A DNA stretch of 58,379 nt from an uncultured Alphaproteobacteria bacterium (lineage in GTDB: Bacteria; Pseudomonadota; Alphaproteobacteria; HIMB59), in the NCBI GenBank assembly GCA_902524245.1, contig CABZCN010000008.1, positions 1 through 58,379 of the forward strand. Reading direction: 5' to 3'. Shown here piece after piece: positions 8,385 through 17,806 of this stretch. The position numbers and the translations under genes were made by a program. Numbering within the stretch: position 1 is the stretch's first letter; each line of letters starts with the position of its first letter. The notes beneath the pieces are model-generated. The model made no database searches. It was given only the letters and a program-made list of their open reading frames with translations, and was not told the DNA's origin.

Positions 8385-9742
8385 TTTACAGCAGGTATTG
8401 ATGCCATAGACTCTTCAAAAGCTTCAGTATCAAATTTATCTTCAGCAAGATTGCCTGAAAAATAATCCATATATGCTTGCATATCAAAATGACCATGCCC
8501 ACAAAGATTGAACAAAATAGCTTTTGATTTGCCCTCGGCTTTACACTTAAGAGCCTCATCAACAGCACCTTTAATCGCGTGAGTAGCTTCAGGTGCAGGC
8601 ATAATGCCCTCAGTTCTGGCAAATTGTATACCAGCTTCTAAGCACTCCTTTTGACCGTAAGCTCGAGGTTCCATATGACCATTATGAACTAGATGCGATA
8701 GCATTGGAGACATTCCATGATACCTTAGTCCACCAACATGCGTGGGCGATGGCATAAAATCAGAGCCTAATGTATGCATCTTCAACAATGGTGCAGATTT
8801 TAAAGTATCACCAAAGTCATAGGAATACTTACCTTTTGTTAAAGAAGGACAAGAAGATGGCTCAACTGCAATAGCATGAACATCTTGTTCTCCTCTAAAT
8901 TTTTTTCCTAAAAAAGGATTACATAAACCTGAGAAATTACTTCCTCCACCAGTACACCCTATTACAATGTCAGGATAATCATTGGCCATTTCCATTTGTA
9001 AAAGTGCCTCTTGCCCAATTATAGACTGATGCATTAAAACATGGTTAAGAACACTACCTAAAGCATATTTTGTATCATCATTTGTAGCTGCAACTTCAGC
9101 CGCTTCAGATATAGCAATACCTAGTGAACCTGAACTATTAGGATCCTTTTCAAGTATGGCTCTACCTGAATTTGTCTCATTAGATGGGCTGGCTACAACA
9201 CTACCACCATAGCTTTCAATTATAGCTCTTCTGTAAGGTTTCTGATCATAGCTTACTCTTACCATGAATACTTTTATCTCTATTCCAAATACTGCCCCAG
9301 CATAACTTAATGCTGTTCCCCATTGACCTGCACCGGTCTCGGTTGCTATTTTTTTTACACCTGCTTCTTTATTATAAAAAGCCTGAGCTAATGCAGTATT
9401 CGGTTTATGACTACCTGAAGGACTTGCTCCTTCGTATTTGTAATAAATTCTGGCTGGCGTATCTAATGCCTTCTCTAAAGCTCTAGCCCTTACCAGTGGC
9501 GTAGATCTCCAACGACTGTAAGCCTCTAAAACTGGCCCCGGTATATCAATATATCTCTCTTGGGTAACTTCTTGCATTATTAATTCCATTGGAAATAAAG
9601 GGGCTAAGTCATCTGGACCTATTGGCTGTTTTGTTCCTGGATTTAATGGTGGGCTCATAGGCTCTTTTAAATCCGCTCCCAGGTTGTACCACTGTTTTGG
9701 CACATCACTGTCTTTTAAAAAAAATTTACTATCCTCACTCAT
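8381..9742 (-). CDS. TrpB2-type tryptophan synthase beta-like PLP enzyme
   Basis: 453-residue fold-type II PLP enzyme of the TrpB2 subfamily. PLP lysine K113 is in GSHKPNTA, the substrate loop is ETGAGQWG, and the phosphate-binding GGGSNF is in the middle. The extended N-terminus distinguishes TrpB2 from TrpB1. TrpB2 enzymes condense indole with serine (EC 4.2.1.20) and often stand alone without trpA, as here; a role in salvaging free indole is the usual proposal. The gene ends on the same TTAA as umuC and follows the EamA transporter by 44 bases on the same strand. Base composition looks slightly richer in GC than its neighbours. Confidence 0.88.
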   Translation of the reverse strand: MSEDSKFFLKDSDVPKQWYNLGADLKEPMSPPLNPGTKQPIGPDDLAPLFPMELIMQEVTQERYIDIPGPVLEAYSRWRSTPLVRARALEKALDTPARIYYKYEGASPSGSHKPNTALAQAFYNKEAGVKKIATETGAGQWGTALSYAGAVFGIEIKVFMVRVSYDQKPYRRAIIESYGGSVVASPSNETNSGRAILEKDPNSSGSLGIAISEAAEVAATNDDTKYALGSVLNHVLMHQSIIGQEALLQMEMANDYPDIVIGCTGGGSNFSGLCNPFLGKKFRGEQDVHAIAVEPSSCPSLTKGKYSYDFGDTLKSAPLLKMHTLGSDFMPSPTHVGGLRYHGMSPMLSHLVHNGHMEPRAYGQKECLEAGIQFARTEGIMPAPEATHAIKGAVDEALKCKAEGKSKAILFNLCGHGHFDMQAYMDYFSGNLAEDKFDTEAFEESMASIPAVN

Positions 9743-9786
9743 AATGAAGAATTTTATTGTATTTGTTAGGTAAAAAGTAGGATTAT

Positions 9787-10698
9787 TTATTCACTATAAA
9801 ACCTATTTAAGGCCGCTTCCTTATTAATTAAGGGTAAAAGTTGTGCTACGAGCACACCAATAAGTATAAAAAAACACCCAAAAATTTGAATATTTGTCAA
9901 AAATTGAGAAAGAATAACCCAAGCTGCTAACGATCCAAATACCCCTTCAAGAGAAAATGTAATTGCTGCTGTAGAGGGTTTTACATACCTTTGACCAAAA
10001 ACTTGTAGAGTATAAGCAATCCCACTTGACATTACACCTACATATAAAAGCTCAAAGATTTCTTTTGATATCCCTTCAATAGTAGGATTTTCAAAAATAA
10101 ATATAAATGGCAAACTATAAAAAAAACATAATAGAAATTGTGATGATGCCAAAGTAAATGGTGCATTTATAATGTCAAAGTATTCATCAATTAAAATGCA
10201 GTGTATTGCAAAAAATAAAGCACATACAATTACAAGTATATCAGCAAATTGTGCTTCAAAACTATTTTCAAGAGTTAAGTAATAGGAGCCTACAAGGCAT
10301 ATTGATACAGATAACCAAATACTCCAGTGTATTTTCTTTTTTAAAAATAATCTCGATATAATAGGAACAAATGGAACATATAATATAGTTAAGAAAGCAG
10401 CATTCCCTACTTTAGTAAACTGTAGAGCGTATTGTTGAAGATAAGTTCCTAATAATAAACTTAAACCAGTTAAAAGAACTACGAATATAAATTTTTTTTT
10501 ATTTTTAAGATTTTTAATTTTATTTATTTCATAAAAAGCAAAAGGTAAAACTATTATCCCACCAATTAAAAAACGCATATTTGTAAAAGTTAGTGGACCA
10601 ATAAATTCCATTCCTGTAGTTTGAGCCACAAATGCAGTACCCCAAATTATTGATGCTACTATGAGACATAAAGTAGATAAGAAATGTTTGGAGTTCAT
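9787..10698 (-). CDS. EamA/DMT-superfamily transporter
   Basis: 303 residues with about ten hydrophobic helices in two homologous halves, typical of EamA (drug/metabolite transporter) permeases. The first half begins near SIIWGTAFVAQ, and the second has GVMSSGIAYTLQ and AAITFSLEGVFG, the characteristic end of the second repeat. The substrate is unknown; homologues export amino acids or metabolites. It lies 7 bases downstream of tRNA-Asn on the same strand and upstream of TrpB2, so it could be read from the tRNA promoter. Confidence 0.85.
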   Translation of the reverse strand: MNSKHFLSTLCLIVASIIWGTAFVAQTTGMEFIGPLTFTNMRFLIGGIIVLPFAFYEINKIKNLKNKKKFIFVVLLTGLSLLLGTYLQQYALQFTKVGNAAFLTILYVPFVPIISRLFLKKKIHWSIWLSVSICLVGSYYLTLENSFEAQFADILVIVCALFFAIHCILIDEYFDIINAPFTLASSQFLLCFFYSLPFIFIFENPTIEGISKEIFELLYVGVMSSGIAYTLQVFGQRYVKPSTAAITFSLEGVFGSLAAWVILSQFLTNIQIFGCFFILIGVLVAQLLPLINKEAALNRFYSE

Positions 10699-10705
10699 AA
10701 AAAAC

Positions 10706-10780
10706 TGGCTCCGCAGGTAGGATTCGAACCTACGACCTGTCGGTTAACAGCCGAATGCTCTACCGCTGAGCTACTGCGGA
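10706..10780 (-). tRNA. tRNA-Asn (GTT)
   Basis: A 75-base cloverleaf on the minus strand with encoded CCA. The acceptor stem TCCGCAG pairs with CTGCGGA; the anticodon loop CTGTTAA gives GTT; the T-loop GGTTCGAATCC is standard. Confidence 0.97.
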
Positions 10781-10883
10781 ACGTTGCATCAAACTACAAT
10801 AATTTTTTAATTTTTCAATTAGCATTTTTTAATTCAATTTTAAAAATAATTTTCAATGATATTAGGGTTTATTTGGATATAAT

Positions 10884-11147
10884 ATGTCGATGGAAAAAAT
10901 TATTTCACCTTGTATATCAATATGCAAAACAGATCCAACTACCGGATATTGTTATGGCTGTGCTAGAACTTCTGAAGAAAAAGCAATATGGAAAGATGAA
11001 AATACGACAAATGAATGGAAAATAAATAATATTTCCGAGTTAAAAAATAGACTTTCTGGTTGGCAATTATCATCATTTGAGAAGTCATATGATTTTAAAT
11101 TAAAAAACGGAATCTCTTTAGCTAAGCACAAAATGATGAATAAATGA
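10884..11147 (+). CDS. DUF1289 family small cysteine protein
   Basis: 87 residues with the DUF1289 signature: SPCISICKTDPTTGYCYGC, cysteines C10, C14, C23 and C26, followed by RTSEEKAIW. The four cysteines suggest a metal or Fe-S site; the function is unknown. A second in-frame ATG at 10890 lies 6 bases after the annotated start and would also leave the domain intact. The end overlaps the next gene by 4 bases. Confidence 0.85.
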   Translation: MSMEKIISPCISICKTDPTTGYCYGCARTSEEKAIWKDENTTNEWKINNISELKNRLSGWQLSSFEKSYDFKLKNGISLAKHKMMNK

Positions 11148-11566
11148 AAAAAATTAAAGGCTCGTGTCTTTGCAAAAAAATTACCTTTGAGATTAAAAAT
11201 GAATGTAGATACTCAGTTTTTTGCCATTGCCAGATGTGCCAGGCTTCAAATACTGAATTTAGTTCTTATACAAAAGTAAAAAAAGAAAATCTAAATTTTA
11301 AAAGTAAAAAAACTTTAAAATGGTTTGTTTCTAGTAAACATTATAAAAGAGGTTTTTGTTCAATTTGTGGAAGTTCATTATTTTTTCAAAAAAAATCTTC
11401 AGATGATTATATCTCAATATCAACAGGTACCTTAAATAAAAATATACCTTCTATCGGCCATATTTTTTACAAATATAAAAAATCAAAAATTAATTTTTCT
11501 AAATTAAAAAAATTTCCTCAATCTGCCCAAGGATATTTTGATAAGTTTATTTACAGAATTAAATGA
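11144..11566 (+). CDS. GFA/CENP-V domain protein
   Basis: 140 residues of the GFA (glutathione-dependent formaldehyde-activating enzyme-like) zinc-binding family. Zinc ligands are visible as C8/C10 (GSCLC), C27/C29/C32 (CHCQMC) and C72/C75 (FCSICGSSLF). Most members have no proven formaldehyde activity, so only the fold is claimed. It overlaps DUF1289 upstream and the hydrolase downstream by 4 bases each, so the run 10884-14577 is probably one transcript. Confidence 0.85.
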   Translation: MKKIKGSCLCKKITFEIKNECRYSVFCHCQMCQASNTEFSSYTKVKKENLNFKSKKTLKWFVSSKHYKRGFCSICGSSLFFQKKSSDDYISISTGTLNKNIPSIGHIFYKYKKSKINFSKLKKFPQSAQGYFDKFIYRIK

Positions 11567-12381
11567 ATTACTCATTAACAATCAAGATTATCTTAATATT
11601 ACTATTTATATACCTTTTAATTATTTTTTATGTTTATACAAAACAAAGATCTCTTCTTTATGTTCCTCAAATTGATAATTATGATGATGAATTACTAATC
11701 ATTCCTGCGGAACAAGTATTTATTGAAAATAGCTCAAATATAAAATTAAGGTCAATTTTTTATAAACATCCATCTAATACTAAAACTACATTACTGATGT
11801 TTCATGGTAATGCTGGTCCTATTGAAAATAGATTTTATAAAATTAACAAGTTATCAAAATATGACCAAAACATTTTACTTATTTCTTGGAGATCATATAG
11901 CGGTAATGATGGTGAACCTACTGAGGATGGTTTATATGATGACGCTAAAAGTGCTATAAAATGGCTTGAAGAAAAAGATATTTTTAAAAAGGACATCATT
12001 ATTTATGGAGAATCTTTAGGAACTGCTGTGAGCATAGAAATAGCTCAGAATAATAATTTTAAGGGTCTAATCCTGGAGGCGCCATTTACTTCAATGATTG
12101 ATGCAGCTAAATTTCATTATCCATACCTTCCTGTTTCAATCATGCTTAAAGATAAGTATTTAAGTGATAAAAAGATTAAAAACGTTATTTCTCCAATATT
12201 TATTATGCACGCCACAGGCGATGATATTGTTCCGTTTAGAATGGGTGAAAAAATGTACGAATTAGCAAATTCACCAAAAAGTAGCTATTTCATTGATGAG
12301 AATGAACATTTAGTAACATATGATGAAAATTTAATGAATAAAATGGACGAGTTTTATGAAACTATAATTAATGATGAATAA
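11563..12381 (+). CDS. Membrane-anchored alpha/beta hydrolase
   Basis: 272 residues similar to the BEM46/ABHD13-type serine hydrolases. An N-terminal membrane helix (about 7-26) is followed by the oxyanion segment LLMFHGNAGP, nucleophile S151 in YGESLGTA, acid D220 or D221 in HATGDDIVP and H249 in DENEHL. The substrate is unknown; an esterase or thioesterase acting at the membrane is plausible. It is coupled by overlap to the GFA gene and to the acyl-CoA synthetase gene downstream (11 bases), which hints at lipid metabolism. Confidence 0.82.
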   Translation: MNYSLTIKIILILLFIYLLIIFYVYTKQRSLLYVPQIDNYDDELLIIPAEQVFIENSSNIKLRSIFYKHPSNTKTTLLMFHGNAGPIENRFYKINKLSKYDQNILLISWRSYSGNDGEPTEDGLYDDAKSAIKWLEEKDIFKKDIIIYGESLGTAVSIEIAQNNNFKGLILEAPFTSMIDAAKFHYPYLPVSIMLKDKYLSDKKIKNVISPIFIMHATGDDIVPFRMGEKMYELANSPKSSYFIDENEHLVTYDENLMNKMDEFYETIINDE

Positions 12382-14077
12382 ATTTAATAATCTTCCAGAA
12401 CTATTTTATTTTCAAGCAGATAAGAACAAAAATAATCAACACTTACTAAAACTCGACTCAAACAATCAAGTTGTCTCAATGAGTTGGTTAGAGACAAAAA
12501 ATCTAACAAAGAAAATACATAATTTTTTAGCAAACAAATATTTAGTTGAATTAGAGAGAGTTTTATTGGTTTCAGAAAATAGACCTGAATGGATGGCCTC
12601 TGATATCGCTATAATGTCTAATAAACTAATTTGTGTCCCCAACTATACAACTTATACATCAAGAGATTTTGAGCATATTTTAAATGACTCTCAGCCTGTT
12701 GGTTTAATAGTTTCCAATAAAAATTTACTTCAGACTATTTTAACTGCCAGCGAAAAAGTTAAATATAATTTCAAATTTATCTTATGTTTTGATTATTTTG
12801 AAAATAATTCAATTTCAAATTTAGTATTTTTAAATGACTTAACAGATGACAATAATGATAATAACAGAGAAAAAATTAAAGAAATTAAGCGTAAAGATCC
12901 AGCTTGCATTATTTACACTTCAGGTACACAAGGATTACCAAAAGGTGTTATTTTAAGTCATGGGGGCATATTAAGTAATTGTGAAGGAGCGTATGAACTT
13001 CTTAAAACTATAAAGAGTCCAGATTTAACCTTTCTTACTTGGTTACCTTTATCTCATTCATATGAACATGCAGTTCAATTTGTTCAGATTATTTTAGAAG
13101 CAAAAGTATTTTATAATAAAAGTATTGAAACACTTCTACCTACAGTAAAAATTGCACAACCTCATATAATGACTGCTGTTCCAAGATTTTATAATAATCT
13201 CCATGCAAAAATGAAGATTAATCTGAAAAATCAGTCTAATTTTAAACAAAATTTATTTAATAAGACTATCCAGCTAGGAACAAAAAAATTTAAAAATATT
13301 AAATTAAGTTTTAGTGAAAATATAATTAACTTAATATTAGATAAATTAGTCAGAAAAAAAGTAAAAAATAATTTTGGTGGCAGATTAGAGGCTTTTATAT
13401 CAGGTGGAGGACCTCTTGATAGTCAAGTAGGGGAGGCGCTTAATGCCCTTGGTTTAAAGACTTTACAAGGTTATGGCTTAACAGAAACCTCACCAGTTGT
13501 AAGCTGCAATTTATTAAATAAAGTAAAAGTTGATACAGTTGGTCCTATATTTCCTGGAGTTGAAGTTAAATTAGCAGAAGATGGTGAAATATTAGTTAAA
13601 GGAGAGAACCTTATGCTGGGCTATTGGAATAATAAAGAAGCAACTGAGCAAACAATAAAAGATGGTTGGCTCCATACGGGTGATATTGGTGAATTTGATG
13701 AGGACAATTATCTTAAAATTACAGATCGTAAAAAGGATATAATAGTTTCTCTAGGAGGTGATAATATTGCACCATCTAAGATTGAAAATCTATTAACTTT
13801 ATCTCCTGAGATAGAACAAGCCTGTGTCTTTGGTGAACAAAAGAATTATATTGCAGCATTATTAGTATTGAACTCAGAGAGTAAATCTAGTGATGAAGAT
13901 ATTCAAAGTTATATTGATGAAGTAAATAAAGACTTAACTCAACCAGAAAAAATAAAAAAGTTTATTTTTATCGATGAGCCTTTTAGTATTGAAAATAACC
14001 TAATGACTCCCACAATGAAAGTTAGGAGACATGAAGTACAAAAAAAATATCAAAATCAAATTGATCAATTATTTTAA
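12371..14077 (+). CDS. Long-chain acyl-CoA synthetase (FadD15-like)
   Basis: 568-residue AMP-forming adenylating enzyme that activates fatty acids to acyl-CoA. Motifs in order: P-loop-like YTSGTQGLPKGVILSH (the usual TTG is TQG), WLPLSHSYEH, GYGLTETSP, TGDIGEFDEDNYLKITDRKK and VSLGGDNIAP. The pattern fits the FadD15/plant LACS type rather than E. coli FadD. It ends one base into the exonuclease start (TAATG). Chain-length preference cannot be read from sequence. Confidence 0.88.
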   Translation: MMNKFNNLPELFYFQADKNKNNQHLLKLDSNNQVVSMSWLETKNLTKKIHNFLANKYLVELERVLLVSENRPEWMASDIAIMSNKLICVPNYTTYTSRDFEHILNDSQPVGLIVSNKNLLQTILTASEKVKYNFKFILCFDYFENNSISNLVFLNDLTDDNNDNNREKIKEIKRKDPACIIYTSGTQGLPKGVILSHGGILSNCEGAYELLKTIKSPDLTFLTWLPLSHSYEHAVQFVQIILEAKVFYNKSIETLLPTVKIAQPHIMTAVPRFYNNLHAKMKINLKNQSNFKQNLFNKTIQLGTKKFKNIKLSFSENIINLILDKLVRKKVKNNFGGRLEAFISGGGPLDSQVGEALNALGLKTLQGYGLTETSPVVSCNLLNKVKVDTVGPIFPGVEVKLAEDGEILVKGENLMLGYWNNKEATEQTIKDGWLHTGDIGEFDEDNYLKITDRKKDIIVSLGGDNIAPSKIENLLTLSPEIEQACVFGEQKNYIAALLVLNSESKSSDEDIQSYIDEVNKDLTQPEKIKKFIFIDEPFSIENNLMTPTMKVRRHEVQKKYQNQIDQLF

Positions 14078-14577
14078 TGCAATTATTTGCAGCCATAGAT
14101 TTTGAAACAGCCACAAGTGAAAGAACATCAGCATGTGCGATTGGATATGTAATATTTAATAAAACTAAAATAATAAAAAAAGTCTCCCATTTAATAAGAC
14201 CACCTAAACCTGAAGTTCATTTTACAGATATTCATGGTTTAACATGGGATATGTTAAAGAAAGCTAAAACATTTGATAAAGTTTGGCGCCAAATTAAGAG
14301 TGAATTATTAGCTGTTGATTACTTTTTTGCACATAATGCTCCTTTTGATCGATCTGTCCTGCACTCATGTTGTTATTTTTATAATATCGACCTACCTGAA
14401 CAAGAATTTAAAGATACTGTTGCAATCGCAAGAAAATATTGGGAATTTGAAAACAATAAACTAAATACAGTATGTAAAAATTTAAGAATTCCATTAAATC
14501 ATCACGATGCTTTATCAGATGCTAAAGGATGTGCTTTGATAGCTATTGAGGCTTTTAAAAAAGGATATTTTATTTAA
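14077..14577 (+). CDS. DnaQ-like DEDDh 3'-5' exonuclease
   Basis: 166 residues with ExoI D8/E10 (AIDFETA), ExoII D91 (HNAPFDRS) and ExoIII H143/D148 (HHDALSDA), so the DEDDh active site is complete. Short stand-alone members act in DNA repair or RNA trimming; it is smaller than DnaQ proper and lacks other domains. It overlaps the acyl-CoA synthetase stop by one base and converges on the MFS gene with an 8-base overlap. Confidence 0.85.
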   Translation: MQLFAAIDFETATSERTSACAIGYVIFNKTKIIKKVSHLIRPPKPEVHFTDIHGLTWDMLKKAKTFDKVWRQIKSELLAVDYFFAHNAPFDRSVLHSCCYFYNIDLPEQEFKDTVAIARKYWEFENNKLNTVCKNLRIPLNHHDALSDAKGCALIAIEAFKKGYFI

Positions 14578-15763
14578 TTTTATTACCTATAAAGCTCATA
14601 GAAGAAAAAATAATTATTAAGGCAAGGCTCATATAGATCAAGGTGTTTATCGAATTTGTCTCATCCAATATCAATCCATATAAGAAAGGGGATGCTGCTG
14701 AGGCCAAAACACCAAAAAATGTTAAAAGGGCCCTTATTGCACCTAGGTTTTTGACTCCATACATTTCTGCCCACAAAGAATTAGACATATTTTCAGTAAA
14801 GCCATTTGATAATCCAAGACCTGCCATGTAAAGATATAATACAAATATATGATTTGAAAATAACATCACAATAAATATTAAAGCCATGGGAATTAAGTGA
14901 AATGTGATTACACTCCTACCAGAAAATTTATCGACTAATAAACCAGAAACTAATGAACCACCAATTCCACAGATTGCATAAAAAATAAAACTTTGTGCAA
15001 TATCTAACATTGTCCAATTATTTAATTGCCCGATAAAAACTTGATGAAATAAAAAACCAGTTACTGTAAAGGACATAAATAATGTAAGAGGTAAATAAAG
15101 ATAAAATTTAAGATCTGTTAAGACATCTCTTCTTCTCCATGAAAATGAATTTTGTATATCTTCATTCTCAAACCCAGTTTCACTTTTAAAATTATTTTTA
15201 TTTAATAGGTAGTATAAAAATACTCCGAAAAATATTATTATAAATACAGATGAACTAAACCAGGTAATTCTCCAGCCAAAAGTTAATATTAAAATTACTA
15301 CTACAAATGGATAGATCATCTCACCAAAAGAAAAACCAAATCCAGATATAGCTAATGCTTTTCCTCTATTAGCTTTAAAGTATCTTGCCATTGTTGTTCT
15401 TGAAGTGTGTCCCATAAGCCCTTGTCCAAAAAGTCTTAAAAAATAAATTACAAAAAAAAGAAGAATTACATTAAACACAATACTTGCAAAAAAACATGTT
15501 AACGAAAGACCTAATACAATTGCTAAAGTATATTTTTTAAGGGAGACCGTATCTATAAGTTTGCCAGCCCATATAATAGTTAACGCACTTAAAATTGTAG
15601 CTATTGAATACAGACTGCCAAATTGAGTATTACTTAAGTTAAATGTTTCTCTAAAATCTTCACTAAAAAGAGAGATAAAAAATGTTTGTCCAAATCCTGA
15701 TGCGAATGCTATTAGAAAGCCAAATATTAATAAATTTGAATTTTTATTTATAAAATTAATCAA
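14570..15763 (-). CDS. MFS transporter
   Basis: 397 residues with twelve predicted transmembrane helices. The motif-A region after helix 2 reads AGKLIDTVSLKKY, and a related loop in the second half reads GLLVDKFSGRSV, supporting the major facilitator fold. The substrate is unknown. It is transcribed towards the exonuclease gene and diverges from the AhpD-like gene. Confidence 0.82.
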   Translation of the reverse strand: MINFINKNSNLLIFGFLIAFASGFGQTFFISLFSEDFRETFNLSNTQFGSLYSIATILSALTIIWAGKLIDTVSLKKYTLAIVLGLSLTCFFASIVFNVILLFFVIYFLRLFGQGLMGHTSRTTMARYFKANRGKALAISGFGFSFGEMIYPFVVVILILTFGWRITWFSSSVFIIIFFGVFLYYLLNKNNFKSETGFENEDIQNSFSWRRRDVLTDLKFYLYLPLTLFMSFTVTGFLFHQVFIGQLNNWTMLDIAQSFIFYAICGIGGSLVSGLLVDKFSGRSVITFHLIPMALIFIVMLFSNHIFVLYLYMAGLGLSNGFTENMSNSLWAEMYGVKNLGAIRALLTFFGVLASAASPFLYGLILDETNSINTLIYMSLALIIIFSSMSFIGNKIK

Positions 15764-15825
15764 AACAAGAGGGATATTATGATTTAATGACTATATATCA
15801 ATTATAATAAAGAAAGGGACTACTG

Positions 15826-16233
15826 GTGAGCACAATTAAAAGAACTGATGATGATAATCATCCAATTATAAAGGAAGTCTATGAAGATATTAAACAATCA
15901 AGAAACACAACTTATATAGGTAATTTTTGGAAATATTTAGCATTCGACCCTCAATTACTAAAAAATGTTTGGAGTGATGTTAAAGATTTAATGGTTAAAC
16001 AAACCACAATCCCCAATAAAACTAAAGAGATGATTTATATGGCAGTCTCTATAACAAATAATTGCTCCTATTGCACACACTCCCACACAGCTGCAGCAAA
16101 AAAACTTGGGATGACTGAAGAAGAACATTCAGAATTTTTAAATATTGTAGCTCTTGCAGCAAAAACAAATCAACTGGTCAATAGTATACAAGTGCCAGTA
16201 GATGAAATATTTGATGAAGACATAGAAAAATAA
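15826..16233 (+). CDS. Carboxymuconolactone decarboxylase / AhpD-like protein
   Basis: 135 residues with the AhpD-type redox motif NNCSYCTHSHTAAAKKLG (CxxC followed by histidine), typical of peroxidase-associated CMD-fold proteins. The start is GTG at 15826, preceded by an AAAGGGA ribosome-binding site at 15812-15818. The enzymatic partner is unknown; no peroxiredoxin gene is adjacent. Confidence 0.82.
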   Translation: MSTIKRTDDDNHPIIKEVYEDIKQSRNTTYIGNFWKYLAFDPQLLKNVWSDVKDLMVKQTTIPNKTKEMIYMAVSITNNCSYCTHSHTAAAKKLGMTEEEHSEFLNIVALAAKTNQLVNSIQVPVDEIFDEDIEK

Positions 16234-16237
16234 TCCA

Positions 16238-16339
16238 ATGGAATTTTTAATATGGTTTTGGAATGCAGGTGAACTTCTGATGATTATAGGTATTGGGATT
16301 ATTATAATTGGATTATTATTTTATAGAAAAAAAAAATAA
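16238..16339 (+). CDS. Possible 33-residue single-helix membrane protein
   Basis: ATG at 16238, TAA at 16337-16339. The product begins MEFLIWFWNAGELL, continues as an isoleucine/glycine helix of about 17 residues and ends in a positive YRKKK tail, so it would be inserted N-out/C-in. It begins 4 bases after the AhpD-like gene and could be cotranslated with it. No strong ribosome-binding site is visible. It is not recognised as a family and might be chance. Confidence 0.4.
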   Translation: MEFLIWFWNAGELLMIIGIGIIIIGLLFYRKKK

Positions 16340-16402
16340 ATTTTTAAGTTATTTATTAAATTATTTTATTTATGATCTCCAGAATTATTATAATATTAAA
16401 TA

Positions 16403-16642
16403 ATGTATTACGATGATGATAATAATGACGATAATACGCTGTTAGGCAGACTTACTGAGCTAAATAGATCCCTAAGTCAAATGATGAGAAACACCAGCGA
16501 AAGAAATATTGTTGAAAAGTTACATACTTACCAACTTGCTATAAAAAAAACTCTAAAAATTATGACTAAAAAACAGCTTAGTACTATTTCCGAGTCCTCC
16601 AATGAATACGAAGATAGATTAGAACGAGGTGACTTTGACTAA
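16403..16642 (+). CDS. Small acidic hypothetical protein
   Basis: 79 residues, not recognised. The N-terminus is very rich in Asp and Asn (YYDDDNNDDN), the centre is a predicted amphipathic helix with alternating charges, and the tail is acidic. It has no signal peptide or membrane segment. It lies alone between the small membrane ORF and the convergent ribA gene (4-base gap). Confidence 0.5.
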   Translation: MYYDDDNNDDNTLLGRLTELNRSLSQMMRNTSERNIVEKLHTYQLAIKKTLKIMTKKQLSTISESSNEYEDRLERGDFD

Positions 16643-16646
16643 ATTT

Positions 16647-17765
16647 TTAGTCTAAATTTTTAAAACCGTAACCTGCTTTTTTTACTCTTGTTTTAAAATA
16701 ATTCTTATTAAATTTATTAATTGTAGGTTTTGTATTAATTTGTTTAGCAATTTTAATGCCAGCTTTTTTAAGAGAAGAAACCTTTGTAAAATTATTTGTG
16801 ATAATATTGACTTTATTTACTTTTAATAACTTAAGTATCTTAGCAGCAATATTAAAATCTCTTTCATCATCTAAAAAACCTATGTTGTGATCAGCATCAA
16901 TAGTATCTAAGCCTTTTGACTGAAGAGAATAGGCCCTCATTTTATTTGCTAGTCCTATACCTCTCCCTTCTTGATCTAAATAAAGGATAATACCTCCTTT
17001 ATTTTTAACCATATAGTTTAAAGAGTTATTTAATTGTTCTCCGCAATCGCATTTTCTAGAGTGAAATATATCCCCAGTAAAACAAGCTGAGTGAATTCTA
17101 AGGTTTGTTGGTTGTTTTAAATTTTTTGGTTTAATTATGATCGCAATATGTCTTCTAGCACCAATATATGACTTAAAAATATTAAAAGTAGTAGATGCAA
17201 CATTTGGTAAGGGCACATTTGCACTTGAAACTAATCTGATGCTATTAGTTATAAATTTATTCTGATTTTTTAACTCTTTATGGTTAAATCTTAATAGACC
17301 AAGTTGTAATATTAGATTATCAATATTTTTATAGTATTTAGAATTAATTTTTTTAAATACAAGTGATGGTATTACCTTCGCATTTTTGGCTATATCTAAA
17401 CAGACATTATGGAAGTCTTTACTTTTGATATAAGGCTCATCTTTAAATAATATTTTATTTTGATCAGATAAAGGGTTAATGAATAAACTTAATAAAGATT
17501 TGTTTGATATTTTTTCATTTATTTTTAAATAAATATTTGTTGATACTTTATTCTCAAATATTGATTTTGCTTTTTGTTTTGTGATTAAAAGATATTTGTC
17601 TTTTTGTAGATATTGATTGAATTGATTTAAAATTTTATTGTCCGAATGTTCAATATTAAAGAACATCCAATAATTTTTATTTTCTTTGATAACTATTGGT
17701 CTTCCGGTTCTAAGCTCATTGATAGCTCTATCAATAAATGTGCCAAAATTTGATTTTAAACTCAT
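16647..17765 (-). CDS. ribA: GTP cyclohydrolase II with degenerate RibB-like N-terminus
   Basis: Converts GTP to 2,5-diamino-6-ribosylamino-pyrimidinone 5'-phosphate plus formate and pyrophosphate, the first step of riboflavin synthesis. The C-terminal half (about 195-372) is complete: zinc cysteines in CFTGDIFHSRKCDCG, DQEGRGIGL, the RAYSLQ tyrosine and TNNFTKV. The N-terminal half begins AINELRTGRPIVI, like a DHBP synthase fold, but lacks the acidic metal-binding and histidine motifs of RibB, so it is probably not a second enzyme; this architecture is seen in other alphaproteobacterial RibA proteins. It diverges from the RibD-like gene across 41 bases. Confidence 0.88.
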   Translation of the reverse strand: MSLKSNFGTFIDRAINELRTGRPIVIKENKNYWMFFNIEHSDNKILNQFNQYLQKDKYLLITKQKAKSIFENKVSTNIYLKINEKISNKSLLSLFINPLSDQNKILFKDEPYIKSKDFHNVCLDIAKNAKVIPSLVFKKINSKYYKNIDNLILQLGLLRFNHKELKNQNKFITNSIRLVSSANVPLPNVASTTFNIFKSYIGARRHIAIIIKPKNLKQPTNLRIHSACFTGDIFHSRKCDCGEQLNNSLNYMVKNKGGIILYLDQEGRGIGLANKMRAYSLQSKGLDTIDADHNIGFLDDERDFNIAAKILKLLKVNKVNIITNNFTKVSSLKKAGIKIAKQINTKPTINKFNKNYFKTRVKKAGYGFKNLD

Positions 17766-17806
17766 AGACTATATATATACTCAATAGCACTTGATACAGA
17801 TGAAAA

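Noticed and set aside
8386-8622. 78-residue minus-strand ORF inside TrpB2
   Set aside because: Out-of-frame shadow of TrpB2, which has full family motifs in this region.
10878-10890. Perfect TATAAT just before the DUF1289 start, suggesting a leaderless mRNA beginning at ATG 10890
   Set aside because: No -35 match at the right distance and TATAAT is frequent by chance in such AT-rich DNA.
10684-11025. 113-residue ORF on the plus strand across tRNA-Asn
   Set aside because: It is a read-through of the reverse strand of tRNA-Asn (its product contains the familiar QVGFEPTTCRLT shadow) and overlaps the better supported DUF1289 gene.
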